Source: Macrotrachela quadricornifera
Taxonomy: Eukaryota > Rotifera > Eurotatoria > Philodinida > Philodinidae
Direction of reading: 5' to 3'
NCBI GenBank assembly: GCA_022393335.1
Contig: JAJEKB010021076.1
Location: 324,463 to 388,462 of the forward strand
DNA length: 64,000 nucleotides
Part shown: positions 35,901-48,571 of the stretch, in pieces
Layout: every line of letters begins with the position of its first letter
Numbering within the stretch: position 1 is the first letter of the stretch
The notes under the pieces: generated by a model
What the model was told of the DNA's origin: nothing
The model's input: only the letters and a program-made list of their open reading frames with translations
The model's database searches: none
Made by a program: the position numbers and the translations under genes

Positions 35901-38900
35901 TAACGTTGTGTTATGTAAAAAGATAAATTCTATATGAGCCTCCCTTTGATCACAAAAAAACAGTTTGTTTTTAATCGAATACTATCGAAGTGAGTACAAT
36001 ACCATTAAGCTTACTATTTGTGAAGATAGAAGTACGATAGGCTTTTTTTTAGAATCCCTTTCTAACATGAAAAATATTGTTAATTCTTCCAGAAGCGTTT
36101 TGAAAAATTATTTTTAGACAAACTATGATACTAAAAAAATAATGCTAATAGCATTACAATTTCAGAAGCACTTTCCAGAAATCTTAGCACTATAAAATAA
36201 ATTGAAAGGTCTTTATATATCTTCAATATTTAAGTGATGATTAACAAGACTATCGAGTATCATGCCAGATATCGAAGCATTCGTCAAAATTTAAATTTTT
36301 GATTTAATGATCTCATTTCGTTCACATCATCTAAAATCTTTAAATCCAAATTTTTCGTGCATTTGGGCGAGTTAGCAGATAGAGAATGAAACAATGAACA
36401 AGATTCACCATTTACATATATTATTTTGGTGTACTAATCGAGAATTATAGACAAAACACTGCTCATGACTAATTTTTTTTCAGTTCAAAATATACTAGTG
36501 TTTTTTGGTGATCCGACAATTGAGCCTTCAGCTTAAAGAATTAGAAAACACAAGAAAATAAATTTTATTTTGAACAGTGCTCCTGCTATTTTAATGAAAA
36601 GAAGAAACTAATTGGTGGAATTGTTCATTCAAACGCTCATATTTTGCATGTTTTCTTAGTTTTATTTGTCGCGCCTGTAATTATTCATTCATTATCAAAT
36701 TCGCATAGACCTGCACAATTTTTTTAACCATAACGCCAGATGATTATAGATGTTTTAGCACGCTAATAACACAATATCATCAAGTAGATGTTGATTTGGC
36801 TTTGGGAGGATTGTACAATTGACATTATGTAATAATAATAATAGATTAGTATAGAAGCAGTAGTGATGGCTGGATAGGAGGAGATGAATATAGTTGTTTA
36901 TCATATGCTTTATCAGAATTATAGCCGGTCTACTTATAGATCGGAGCGATGAACGAATACATGAATATAGAAAAGAGATAGATTACAAATTCCTGCAAAA
37001 GATAATACTAGCACAGTCAGTGAATATCCAAGATCTAGGGAGATGACAAATACAGTGAGGGCTTAACTGCCGACGTACCCTCACTATACTCTCATCTTTG
37101 GATAGTTTTTGAGAGTTTTCCAATAAAAATCAGAGATTTCTAGATATTTTCTTTGTCACGACAAAGAGATATAGAAAAATGAATATAAACTTCGAGATCA
37201 GCACTAAAAACTGTATTGAGAAACATATGCTTTCGAAGAATATGTTACCCGTGAAAAGGCTACGTGCGATTCACTACAGTTTTGTTTTTTCTTTAAAATT
37301 CTTTCTTAATCCCATACAAGCCAATTTTTGAGGAGACACTTATTCTTTCAAAATATATATGTCACTTAATGCAAATTTTTAGTGCTGATTCTCTCTGTCG
37401 TGACAAAGAAAATGTCTAGAAATCCCTAATTTCTATTGGAAAGCCCTCAAAAACTATCAAAAGATGAGAGTATTGTGAGCCGTTTTTCGGCGAAAGAGGA
37501 AACGGTACAATACATCTCAAATTCAGTCTGAAAACTTAGAAAATGAAGAAATAGCATCTGATATACGGAAAAAGACTAGTCATGAACAGTGTTTTGTCTA
37601 TAATTCTCAATTAGTACACCAAAATAATATATGTAAATGGTGAATCTCGTTCAGGGTTTCATTCTCTATCTTTTAATATTCTGTTATCTAAAAATATCCA
37701 ACTTTATAGAAATGATTTTTGATCATGCCCTTGAAATATCTCGTGAGTACTCACATTCAAATGCACGAAAAATTTGGATTTAAAGATTTTAGATGATGTG
37801 AACGAAATGAGATCATCAAATCAAAAATTTTGATGAATGCTTTGATTTCTCGATGGCCTCATGAGTGCTCTCTTAAAACATTAGCCAAAACAAATGAGAA
37901 TGTAAGTTGAAATATAATAGACCAAAATGTCCATAGATACTCCATACATCTGTGCAATGTTTCATTAACTTTAGAAAAACTATATAGACTTGTTATAGAA
38001 TGCAAGTTCCATTGTGTTTGAAACATGATATAGCCTTCTCTTCTAGGCTTTCATTTCGTATAAAACTCGTTCTTTACAGTTTTGAAGTTATTTGATAGTT
38101 TTCTTTATAAATGTTCTTTGACCATTCAGAAGCAATTCTGAATATCCAATATGTTTTAAAACACGACTAAATATCTCAATATCGAAATGGAAGATATGAA
38201 ATCTAAAATATTTTTCAGTCAATATCTTCATCGATCTGTATTAATATGATAGAGTTGAAGGAGACATGTGAATTGTACATTTCATTTTTTTTCAAAAATT
38301 TGCTCTGAACTCGCCTTCTGTTAATTTCAATCATCGTGTAGCGAATGAATTTCTCAAATAGAAATTACTTTTGATTGAAGACTTTTAACGATATATGAAT
38401 ATTTTTTTAATTCGAAAAATATTCAAATTTGATGAATATGATTACTGTGTCACAAAAACTTTGAAATTGAATGGGATAAAGTTTGTTTACTACTTTCTTT
38501 CTGTAAGTACGAGAAATCATATATTTGCGTATTGAAATTTCAATTTAGTCGATAGATTTTTTTTCTATGCAAATGAAATTTTGAATTAACTATTGTGAAA
38601 ACTTTTCATTAAAATATTTTTTCAAGATCATTGAAAAATTTAATTAAATAGTATTTTATATGATTTGAATCTTTTTGATTTGATTTACTGAATTCTTTCA
38701 TTACTTTTGTCTCTATCATCTATGAAATGCATAATAGCTAGCTAGAATTCATAGAGCAATAGTCATAATTATATAAACTCATCATTAGTTAATAAAACTT
38801 ATTGATAATTACTTTCTGTTGCTGCTGTTTGTTTCGAAGATGTTAACCAAAGTGCAGTGACAACACCTAATACTAAACCACATACAAGTGCGCCTAGTAA

Positions 38901-39190
38901 TAAACCGTAAATTATAGATGATAGTAATGCATTGGATGATAATAGTTCGCTTTGTGTTATTTTTCTATAAAAAAAAGGCACATGATGTGTATTTTCATCA
39001 AGACGATTGATAGTTTCTCTTACCTTTCGTCTCTCTGCTCGTTTGAATCATGTTGAACAATAGCGACAGTACAATCATTACTCAGAATGATAGTGTTCCC
39101 ATTCATTGTTTTCGATAAATCTTGTACATTTGTTTGACAAGAATCTGTTTTCGACCAATCACTCATTTGTAAATGTTGAACTGTATCCAT
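32946..39190 (-). CDS. Membrane-anchored protein with two LamG-like domains; one in-frame stop
   Basis: Eight minus-strand exons: 39190-39024, 38964-38813, 35807-35769, 34496-34479, 34420-34376, 34329-33774, 33711-33501 and 33452-32946. All have GT..AG borders and one continuous frame of 565 codons. The N-terminus (MDTVQHLQMSDWSK) is cytosolic-looking, and residues 73-96 form one membrane helix (IIYGLLLGALVCGLVLGVV). A Thr/Ser-rich stalk built from three small exons follows, then two LamG-like jellyroll domains. Their signatures are WYHVAFVYD..IYLNGKLDG in the first and IALWVRPSS, WTHVAGTY..LYINGTFIGT, GYIDEFRVYSREL in the second. Such domains bind glycans or proteins outside the cell. Codon 196 is TAA (34163-34165), where CAA would restore a Gln, so this copy may be a recent pseudogene or hold a sequence error. 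Two introns contain foldback elements. Confidence 0.82.
34535..35700. mobile_element. Foldback MITE in an intron of the LamG-like gene
   Basis: TAACGAGTGGCGCAGAG at the left pairs with CTCTGTGCCACTCGTTA at the right, and CTTTTGATAGGCTAT pairs with ATAGCTTATCAAAAG. The arms run for about 200 bp. The element fills most of the 1.27-kb intron between exons 3 and 4, whereas the gene's other small introns are 48-62 bp. Confidence 0.85.
36250..37860. mobile_element. Foldback element in intron 2 of the LamG-like gene, with a nested foldback
   Basis: CCATTTACATATATTATTTT pairs with AAAATAATATATGTAAATGG, ATAGACAAAACACTG pairs with CAGTGTTTTGTCTAT, and CAAATTTTTCGTGCATTTG pairs with CAAATGCACGAAAAATTTG. 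The outer arms are about 230-290 bp. Inside, 37078-37480 is a second foldback (CTCTCATCTTTGGATAG / CTATCAAAAGATGAGAG), so one element probably inserted into another. The arm is shared with 13690-13870. Confidence 0.78.
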
Positions 39191-40245
39191 CTTTAGTGTT
39201 TAAAATAAATAGATTATCTATAGAAAAAAAAGTATTCTATGTTTGCTATATCCTTATAAAATATATATATGCTTATTGCATATTAAAAAAGCATTCGTAG
39301 AGTATCTTTTCATTTCTTACTTTATTTGTGATAAAGTTACCCTGTCCACATTCTTATTATGAAAAAAATAATTCATTTTTTTTATAATCAACACAGAATG
39401 CGACACATATTTTTTTTTATTTTTTTTGTAAATTGGATGATCTTGAAAATTTATTCATATGGAATTCACAATAATCATTATCTTTTTCTAAGAATATTAA
39501 TCTGTTTATATGTCAGATGTATTTACCAGTCTATCTAAAAATTAAATTAAGAATTCAACCTCGTTTTGAAATAAATACTGTAAAATCTTTTTTTCACAGA
39601 AAATGATATCTTACTAAATTCGAATTATTATTCTACTACAGTAGAATTATTAACCAAATTTTTACTTGATCTCAACAGCTTATTCAAATTCAACTGTTAT
39701 TTTATGAGATTTTGTCAATCAACAATGAGATACTTATATGACATTTGATCAAAATATTGGACGACAAAGATTTACAATAATGACATGATCTGATAGTTAT
39801 TTTGAGTTGTTAAGCAAACTTGCGAAATATACATACATGTAGAAGCGGAAAAGATGCTTCACCTATTTGATTTTTCAACTACTGATAGTTTTGAGGGAGC
39901 AGCAGGCGAAACCACGCAGCATCAGATGATGGTGTCCATCACTATAAGATTAGTTGAAAAGTTGAATAGTTGAATCGAATTAATGATTTCTACACTACTG
40001 ATGGCAACCATACTCCAAGTATCCCTTGAGAAGAGATGACACAAGTGGCTATTTGGTAACTATGGTCGAAATCACTTACTAGTACGTCTGCTACAACTAC
40101 GATTTCCACTAACCGCTTATTATGATGCATATTGAAAAATAGTTGACATGCATTATAATAACTCCAAAAATGATGTATATATGAGCATGGTATCATTTAT
40201 TAAAACAACACAATTTTGGTAAATAAATTTGAAGAAAACATACCA
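39191..40245. other. No gene supported; upstream region of the LamG-like gene
   Basis: Very AT-rich, with long T runs (39370-39430). It presumably includes the promoter of the minus-strand LamG-like gene, but I see no definable element. Frames at 39106 and 39990 have no family signature. Confidence 0.35.
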
Positions 40246-41157
40246 TTAACACATTCACCACAATGGGTCCCACCAGTGGGATCTGCTCGGTTTTCATAAG
40301 AAACTTCGTAGAAAAACAGTTTCTGTTCCTTTGTTGTTCAATGGAAAATATAAAGGAGTGTGTCATCTAGTTCGTCTTGCCGCTGCTTGAGTTATTTATT
40401 ACAAAGGATGATGTTTTTCATTAAAACAGTCAAGACAAGAAAATGTATCACAATCAGAATAGAAAGTTTTTATTTTCTTTGCCGTTGCATTACTTGCATC
40501 TCTTGATTGTTGTTGCCGGATTTTTCATAGCAACGATCATAACGCCTTCGAATATCATGACCATGTCCTTCTTTTTCTTCTAGCTTGTGATTGACGAGTT
40601 TACGTTTTCCTTGGCCAGTTCGTTTCTGTTTCACACACGACTTCAGCTTCTCGAGCGGTATATCAAGTAATAAAGATCGAACAAGACTCTTCCGAAGCTG
40701 TAAAATGGTCGTTTTGTTTGCATCGTAGTGTTTCTTGTATATCAAATAGTGATTTACTATTGCTGTACTAAAAACTAATTCAAATGTCACCTTTGAATAC
40801 CACTTTATTGATCGTCTGACACATGTGTAATAGGCTGATAGCTGATCAGATAAATAAGTACCTTGTCTTCCTTCATTATAATCTAGCACTACTTGTGGCC
40901 TCATCATAAGCTCACTTTTACTATTAATACTTGCAGTATTCACCACAGTTGCTGAATGCGACAGCCTTGTAGATATCATCAACCCACCATTCTTATCTTT
41001 CCATTTGATCAGCTTCATGTTGTCTTTGCTCTGTAGTCGGTAAACTTCACCGCATCCAAGTTCTTTCTCAATAACTTCTCAGTATTCCAATAAGATAAAT
41101 ATCATGTTCTAACAAACATTTCGCAAAGAGAAATGTTGGTGACGAAGTTATCAGCTA
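40246..41157 (-). mobile_element. PiggyBac element relic, 3' half with TTAA end
   Basis: A TTAA at 40246-40249 is followed by CACATTCACCACAATGGGTC. This fits a piggyBac 3' end, since these elements duplicate TTAA, and the transposase gene points toward it. The 5' half is missing: the coding similarity stops where a foldback begins at about 41157. Confidence 0.7.
40405..41157 (-). pseudogene. PiggyBac-type transposase, C-terminal half, frameshifted
   Basis: The open part (41018-40470) reads MKLIKWKDKNGGLMISTRLS, then VVLDYNEGRQGTYLSDQLSA, RRSIKWYSKVTFELVFSTAI. This is the DDE_Tnp_1_7 C-terminal region of piggyBac transposases (WKDK..V..LST, DYN..KGGVD.SDQ, SLKWY.K..FEL). Upstream, ADNFVTNISLCEMFV recalls the TDNFFTS.PL block. 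Near 40535 a one-base loss breaks the frame; the other frame then gives the Cys-rich tail words YSDCDTFSCLDCFNEKHH. The Asp of the GVD catalytic motif is replaced by Tyr (GTYLSDQ). The protein is not functional. Confidence 0.85.
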
Positions 41158-41790
41158 ACGAGGGAACATCGCCAGCTATCCAATGTCTTTTGAGCTCGGA
41201 CTTTGTGCATAAGATAGACTCTAATGAGATATGAAAAATCCCAAAATATTGAGTGCCCTTAGGCCTCCTGTCCAGAGTTATAGGCATTTTACTGAAATGT
41301 TGGCATATGGATGGTATATACCTAACAATTGAATGACGATATTTCGACCAGAGATTTCGCCCAAAGATTCCGCCCAAAGAGAGATCTATTGGTGAGTAGA
41401 ATGGCCGGAAAATTTCAGCTCAAAAGAATGTTTCCTTCTCGAGATATTATATTTCCAAAAATGACTTGTATACGACAAATAGTGCTAGAATTTTCTATAT
41501 TTCGAGAATTTAATATCTCGAGAAGGAAACATTCTTTTGGGCTGAAATTTTCCAACCATTCTACTCACCAATAGATCTCTCTCTGGGCGAAATCTCAGAT
41601 CGAAATATCGTCATTCAATTATTAGGTATATACCATCCATAGGCCAACATTTCAGTAAAATGCCTATAACTCTGGACAGGAGGCCTAAGGGCACTCAATA
41701 TTTTGGGATTTTTCATATCTCATTAGAGTCTATCTTATGCACAAAGTCCGAGCTCAAAAGAGATTGGACCGTTGGCGATGTTCCCTCGTC
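41157..41790. mobile_element. Near-perfect foldback element, arms about 300 bp
   Basis: CGAGGGAACATCGCCA pairs with TGGCGATGTTCCCTCG, CAATATTTTGGGATTTTTC is the exact inverse of its partner, and TCGAGATATTATATTTCC meets GAATTTAATATCTCGA near the centre. It abuts the piggyBac relic and may have truncated it. Two overlapping frames at 41102 and 41329 arise from the arms and are not genes. Confidence 0.88.
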
Positions 41791-42038
41791 AATGGAAGAG
41801 TGACATCTTTAATCAATAATCTGCAGTATACCTGGCAATTGCCATTAGCTTGTCTGAACATATATCAGACGCAAAAATATCTAGTGATTTTCGTTGGTGT
41901 TAAGAATGATAAAGCCAATTAGTTTCCTGTGAGATCAATTAAAATAAATAATAAATAATATTCTGTCTGAGAAAACGACTCAATTATAGAAGAATCCATG
42001 ATTAAGTTAATCATCTCTGATCTACACACACATAACAA

Positions 42039-42810
42039 CTAAGCATCCGGCATGAGATCAGCGCTGTCAATTATTAAATCCAAATATCGGAATCCGGGAA
42101 GGTCTCGAACGGGAATATTTAGTTGTAAATATTCTTTGGCATATAATTGTTCATTTAAATCCTTTGTAAAACCGCAACCGTCGAATAAACATGAGAGACC
42201 TAATCGATTATAGAGGAAGATATGACAATCGAGCTCGTGCCTCAATTTCATCGAAATTCATTTATTTCAATGCATCTATATGTTGATAAGTCTTGATCGA
42301 AATAGAATTCGGATAGTGCGTGTCTATCAATGATAAAATTCCATCCCATGTGGCTAAAACACATTTATCCAATTTATAAAATGCACACAGACGAAAATGT
42401 TCGCCATCTTCCAGTTTCTTTCGGATCCATTGATTTTCACAGGCCATAGAACGTAGCGCTTGTATATTTGACTGTTTGAGAAACAGAAGTAAGCCATCAT
42501 TACCCGTCACCCAAGCAAATTTTTTTGCACCTCTATCTTTCTGTAAATATTCAAAATCGTCTTCATGTGAACCACATGTGACTCAACCAGCGAGATGTCG
42601 TAGACGCTCTTTATCTATTGTATCATTAGCAGCATCCTGTTTATGTTTATTCTCAAACATCTCTATAAATGTATCAATAATTTTATTATTGTCTGATTCA
42701 AAGACGTCTGTCATGGCGTGTGTAATAAGCATGGAATACATTTTAAAACGTACACTTGCTAAATAACTTGTGTATGAAGAATTTAGGTTATTGCACCACT
42801 CTATTATCAC
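42039..42810 (-). pseudogene. Broken gene of unknown family
   Basis: The minus strand reads IIEWCNNLNSSYTSYLASVR ... NDTIDKERLRHLAG, a TGA at 42583-42585, then in the same frame YLQKDRGAKKFAWVTGNDGL, ENQWIRKKLEDGEHFRLCAF and YKLDKCVLATWDGILSLIDT to a stop at 42262. After a frame change it continues MKLRHELDCHIFLYNRLGLS and YLQLNIPVRDLPGFRYLDLI to the stop at 42039. The text is clearly protein-like over about 250 codons with one stop and one shift, so it is a decayed gene lacking its 5' end. I do not recognise the family. Its multi-copy look suggests a lineage-specific or element-encoded protein. Confidence 0.6.
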
Positions 42811-44537
42811 AGTATGTTATTTTGAAAATAAAATATAAAAGTGGAAGATCTCTTATAATGAAAAAACGTGCCACACATGTAATAGGAGTAATAAAAATAC
42901 CATGTAGTAAGTTACAAAGCAAATAATAACGATTTGAAATCAGTTTCTTACACAAGATCGTTAGAAGTGAGTCAAATTGTAGCTTCTCAAAAGAGATACT
43001 TTTTAATGAAACTTGGCAATTTAAAAAAGCCATAGCTATTTAAATGCTTGGATGGCTTTCTTGTGTATTTAGGTAGCAATTTAAACCAAAGGACAATTAC
43101 ATTAAATTATGTGAGATAGCTGCAGAGCATAGATAGAATCGGTTCAATTTTTGAACCGTATCGAACTGATCGCTTCCATTTGCAACGTTTCCAGCCGACT
43201 TCAGTTTCAGTTTAATTTGGTTTGATTCAACGAAAATACAAACCGATTCCATTGACCAACTTCTTTTAATATTTGTTTTAGTTTTTTTTTATAAGTTTGA
43301 ATCTGTTCAATTTGAATTTTCAAAAACCCGCACCGATTCCACTTCTTTTGCATAGCACTTTATTTTACATTCTGAGTTTTTTCATCTATAGCTGTCTTAA
43401 ATTTCATTCAACAAGATACAAAAAGGAATTAAAAAAGAAATAATTTCAAATGTTTATTCTAAAATCCACTGTTGGCCCAAATGATTATTATATTAGTTAA
43501 TGACTCAACAAGCTCTACACATTGGTATCACTAAAACTTAAGTAGCGATTTATCATTTCATAGTGTTCCCTCGTTAGTTTTTGCAAAAAAAATGCAAAAA
43601 CTGCAAAAATGACCTTAAAGTATTTTGTCCATATCTCAATGCAATTAGGATCAAATCATAAATTTGTTTTACCAAAATGATCAGCAAAAAAAGCTCTACA
43701 AACCCTGAAAGTTTGATTAGATTGGGGCGAGGTCGCCGGATTGACTGCCGACTTCCCATGGATACACCCATATATGTATACTTTTTTTTTCGTTCTGTAA
43801 CCAATCAGAAAAAATTCCTGAACTGAAAAAGTTTGTCTATTATAATATAGATTTATATAATAACATAACCTGAATATGACTCAATCAAGACAAAACTTCC
43901 TATTTATCAGTCGAAAGAAATTTGAATATCTTAGATGTTTTAATATATTCAGATAAAGAAGAACTTATGCGTCAAATATGTAGATGGAATTATGAAAGAA
44001 AAATATTATATTTAAAATCAACACACTAAGTTCTATCAAACTATAAAAGCTTCCAATGAAGAAATGAGAAAAAAAATTTTCTTTTCAAGATAATTAAATT
44101 AGATTCAGAATTTTTTTTCAAGACATCAATTCTGTAATTGCACAACCGAGTTAGATAATATTGAAAAATAAGTGTCTATTATTCATTTGTATTTTTATAT
44201 TCTTCTTATTTTCTAGTGAACTTTTTTTAATTTGTCTTCTTTTTCTTCATCGAATAACATAAGTCTTTTTTATAACGCAAAAAATAAGAAAAGAAAATAT
44301 TTTTTCTTTTTATATTTCTTTTCTTTTTTTCTGGAAAAAAGTTACTTTGATTATAATTAAAGTCATAAATTCGATTAACTTACAATATAAGCAAAATTAA
44401 AATCGCTGATAGTCAGATATTTTTAGTTAAAATTTACATAGAATTTCGGAATAATATTAGAAGTATGAGGCTAACAAAATTATACAGATAACCAATATAC
44501 TATTTTTTTTCTTATATAATTTAATTAGAGACAAATA
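42811..44537. other. No gene supported
   Basis: AT-rich, with frames of 76-81 codons (42788, 43574) that lack family signatures. The stretch 43135-43335 has repeated GGTTCAATTTTTGAACCG and ACCGATTCCA words, a possible eroded transposon end. Confidence 0.4.
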
Positions 44538-44927
44538 TTAGATTGGTCCAAAAGTTCTACAGCACTTGCGGAAAAGTTTATTTTTACGCGTATTTTTGTT
44601 AATTTTTTGTGTATTTTATGCACAATTTTTGTTGTTTTTGTGTTTATCCTGTTCTGGGTTCATCTTTATCCTCAAAGTTTCAGACGACATTGAACAAAAT
44701 CGATCTTCGAGTTTTGATATACTATTATTAGAAGCGATGGCTTTCGAGCAGAGATGCTGCGAAAGAGGTTTATGATGCTGAAGACCAAGAAACCGTCCAC
44801 TACACAACTGTTTCCCGGTGGTACAAACGATTCGATCCCGATGACCTTAGTCTCGAAGATCAACCATGTTCCGGCCGACCATCAACGTTGGACAACGAAG
44901 ATGTGCAGAACTTTTTGACCAATCTAG
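44538..44927 (+). mobile_element. Internally deleted mariner with N-terminal transposase remnant
   Basis: The ends TTAGATTGGTCCAAAAGTTC and CTTTTTGACCAATCTAG are inverted and flanked by TA (44536-44537, 44928-44929). The interior reads RDAAKEVYDAEDQETVHYTT, SRWYKRFDPDD and EDQPCSGRPST on the plus strand. This is the helix-turn-helix region and GRP motif of a mariner transposase. The whole catalytic domain is missing, so it is a 390-bp deletion derivative. Confidence 0.87.
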
Positions 44928-47850
44928 TATTATTGATATTTAATCAGTCGTAAATTCTTAATTAAGTATGCATTCAAACAAATTTGAATGAAAAAAAAAC
45001 AAATAAAAGTTTTTATAGATACATAGTTTCACTTCATTATTTGTTATGTCATTACATATTTAAATGTACTTTTTTAAGAGTCATTCGTCATCAGAATGCA
45101 CTTTTATCGTTCCTTGAGGTGAACGTTTTACGGCACAATAAACTCTTGTATAAATAAAAACGTCACAGTGGAAGAACGATAAAAACAAAATTTGTCGCTG
45201 TGATTTCAAAGAAAGGTATTCTTTTTGACTTACATTAATATTAAGGGAAATATCTGATAGTCGTAGTAAGTAAATTTTGATTATAATGGTACTATTTTTA
45301 TTCTATTTTTAATCGGATTTTGCAGCCTTAAGGGCGAATTTCATTCAGTTATGATTAATTAGTTACGTTTAATCAATTTAAATCATCTTTAAAGAAAAAT
45401 CTATTTTAACTGATTTTCGTCTGATATTTTTTTGTCAAAAATTTGACATGCAAGATCGATATAAATAACAGGGTGTCTGTGAAGTAACTCTCTATTCTAA
45501 ATTCTTTTTTACTCTTTAAAAGGTATAGATATTGTACTAGTTTTTTTTACATGATGAGAAAGAATGTGAATAGATCGACTTTGTAAAAAGATATAATGGG
45601 CTAATACTATGATACATATCTGAAACCAGTGAAAAAATTATTATAATATATGATAAACAATCAAAAATAAGAAATTATTTTCCCCAGGATTTTCTAAATG
45701 AAACTTATGTTTGTTTTTTATTACATAGTCAATCTATTAACATTTCGTTCTCATGTAAAAAAAAACTTCATGAAACATGCTTGAAAATAATTTAAAAAAA
45801 AATAACTAGCATAGTATCTGCAGTTATTAAAGTTTATTGCATTGGAAGTAGTTGAGTTATATTTTTGCGTTAATTCCAAACAGACTATACTTTTACTCCT
45901 TACTCGCCAGAGATGTTCATCGCGGCAGCGGCAGATTCTCAACCTCGAGATATTTAGTGAAGTTAGAATGCTGAAACTTTTAAACAATGTGAACAATAAT
46001 AAAAGATAGCTACAATAAAAATCACATGAAAATTGGGTAAGGTATTCGAATTTTATTTTTATTTTATACTTGCAATTGACTCATATTTTGTAATAAAAAG
46101 AAGTTCAAGCTCAGCAATAACTAGATTTGAAAAATCATTTCTGAATCTTTTCTGCCCCGGTTCGTTTTGTTCAATAAAATGTATTCTATCAATATTTGAT
46201 AATAACGATTGTCTTAATTTTCAGAACATGAGAACTTCTTATCATTTCTACATCAGTTATGACTTTATGAACCTTGGAGAGATTTACAATAGTACATGTA
46301 TTGATATAAAATCTATATAGTTTACAGAATGCGTCAAAAATTATTTGTCAGATTTACTGGTTATTGTAACTTGTTTCGATCGTATAAGAAATATTATACA
46401 TATCCAATTATTTTAACAAGTAACGCTCGTCGCTACGACTCGCTTAGCCCTCGACTGAATTCTATCTATCATTATCTCTTACTGGTCGCTGGATTCTGTT
46501 TTGATAACTATGCTGGGTACAAGTGCACATATACACGGATTGCTAGTGACGACTTTTCCATAAGATCAAGTCTTTAAACTTTCTGTTAAGACTTGCGTAT
46601 GACAACGTGAATCACAAGTCGCAGCCAATCATCGCTATCCCTGCTCCACTGCACTCCTGACTTCTCGGTTTTTTGTAGGAAATAAACATAGACTAATGTA
46701 ACGCTCCGTTTTCTTGCTAAAAAAATCGTTTAGAGGTAACGCAAAAACCAAACAAAATTGAAGAAAACAGCGACTAGTCATTCGTCGGCGTCCCTGCGGG
46801 GCGTCACTCACGGCTAGTCGCTCTCATGTTGAAGTCCACTTTCACATGAGTTCATTCTCTAGTATTCAGAACCACACTAATTAATGCTTCGCTAACTTGA
46901 AAGAATTGCAAGATCTACGATGAAAGGACCCTATATAGGAAACTTAGAATAAACAGGCAAAGGCACATACATCTATAAACAGATGCATTAAGTCTAAGTT
47001 TATGAAACACCGCTGCGAAATCTTGATTACTTTTTACAAATAACGAATATTGAGATACATGAGTTCCTCAAAATCTGATTCAATGAGGAATAAAATCACA
47101 AAATATTGATCCTCTTAAAGCTCAGATTCACAAATTCTGATTGGATGAAAGCTAGATTTTGGAAAGCATCGCATTGTCTGAAATTTCAAACAGACAGAAT
47201 CTGATTAGTCAAAAGTCTAATGTGAAAAGTTCATCACTGGCTGAGTTCCCAGACTCAACAATCTCATTGAACGAAAGCGGTATATTGAAAAAAACTGAGC
47301 AATGATCTTTAAACCGATGTTCTTTTGATCCGATGACAAGCAAGCTTATCTTACTTTGTGTAATTCTCCTTTCGTCGAGGAAATATACCAGTCTTAGTTT
47401 CTTCACCTCTATTACTATTGACTTAAAACGACATCATATTTTAAAAGTCGAAGGCACAAAAAAATTGTCTTCACAATTATAATAATAGAGAACAGATGCT
47501 CTGATTAAAGATTATTATTTTTTACTCATTATATAAGAAAAGACTTGAAAATGATCACACATATAACATATAATTGATAAATTCCAACAAATTCTTTTTT
47601 TCCTACAATCTGAATCTGAATATACTGTATAAGTGAAATGATATTCTCTTCTATACTCTTTCTTTTATCGAAAAAAAAATTCATACTACCCATGACTCTC
47701 ATTATTAGTGTACCTCATTAAGTTCCATGTTGTTTCGTTTATTGCTTTTCTAAGTTGAGTTCCGGTTACAATGATTCCCCTGTTGTCATTTCTTCTTTGT
47801 TCATACCTAATCCGTAAGATCTAACAAAGACCAACTTGAAGAGTCCGAAG
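44928..47850. other. No gene supported; isolated repeat words
   Basis: CAGAGATGTTCATCGC at 45908 followed by GGCAGCGGCAGATTCTCAAC resembles a hAT-type end and recurs in altered order at 57608-57646. A GC-rich patch at 46784-46825 (GTCGGCGTCCCTGCGGGGCG) resembles 50693-50725 (CCCGTCGACGCCCCTTTGGG). Frames up to 95 codons (46033-46320, 46329-46577) show no family. Confidence 0.45.
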
Positions 47851-47928
47851 CACCATTAACAACTTCATACGATATTCTCTTAATCAGTGCTTCAATGAAA
47901 ACTCTCTCATTACAAAATCATTGTTTTC

Positions 47929-48186
47929 TTAAAAAAACATTTTTCTAGCAAAAAAAATTACTTGAAAAAATTCAAAAACTAATGGTACCATTCGATTCCC
48001 CGACCCCGAAAACTTTTGGTCCAGGATTAACCGTTGACTTTGGTCAAAGCTATGATCTTTCATGGATCTTTCTGAGAACATGTCTCTCTGACCTTTGACC
48101 CTGACACAAACCCACAAACAAACTTTTTTTTTCATAGGACCCTCACTACAGTCGAGGGAATAAGTAACGCGTCGGTCATTGGGCAT
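47929..48186 (-). repeat. Dispersed repeat with GGTCAAAGGTCA core, copy 2
   Basis: On the minus strand: GACTGTAGTGAGGGTCC, GGGTCAAAGGTCAGAGAGAC, CGGGGTCGGGGAATCGAATG and ATTAGTTTTTGAATTTTTTC. The order matches copy 1 at 1237-1530. The open 85-codon frame is incidental. Confidence 0.65.
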
Positions 48187-48571
48187 CGCTTAGCTCAATC
48201 CTCAAAGCAGAGTATAAAGAAAGTAACACCGTACTCTTCAGAAAAACCTTGTGACCAAGATCCCATAATTGTTTCTGGATCCTCGTTATCGTAGCCAGCC
48301 ACTCAACGGAAATATCAAACAGTTCCTTCGAAACTTCCTGTAAAACCACATCTCATTTAAAGCTAATAAAGTATCTCCTCATCGGTCATCGGAGCCACTT
48401 CGAGATGCCATTCCTCACTCATAGCTGTCATGTCTTACTCCCCTATATCTGTAAATAATATCTTATATGATACTACTAAGATCCTCGCTTAAGATTCTGA
48501 GAACAATACAATTTAAACGCTGAAAACTTCTTTTCCATTTTCTTTAAAGAACCAATTTAGAACACTATATA

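Noticed and set aside
41102..41574. Two frames of 81-91 codons
   Set aside because: They come from the arms of the foldback at 41157-41790 plus a few codons of the piggyBac relic.
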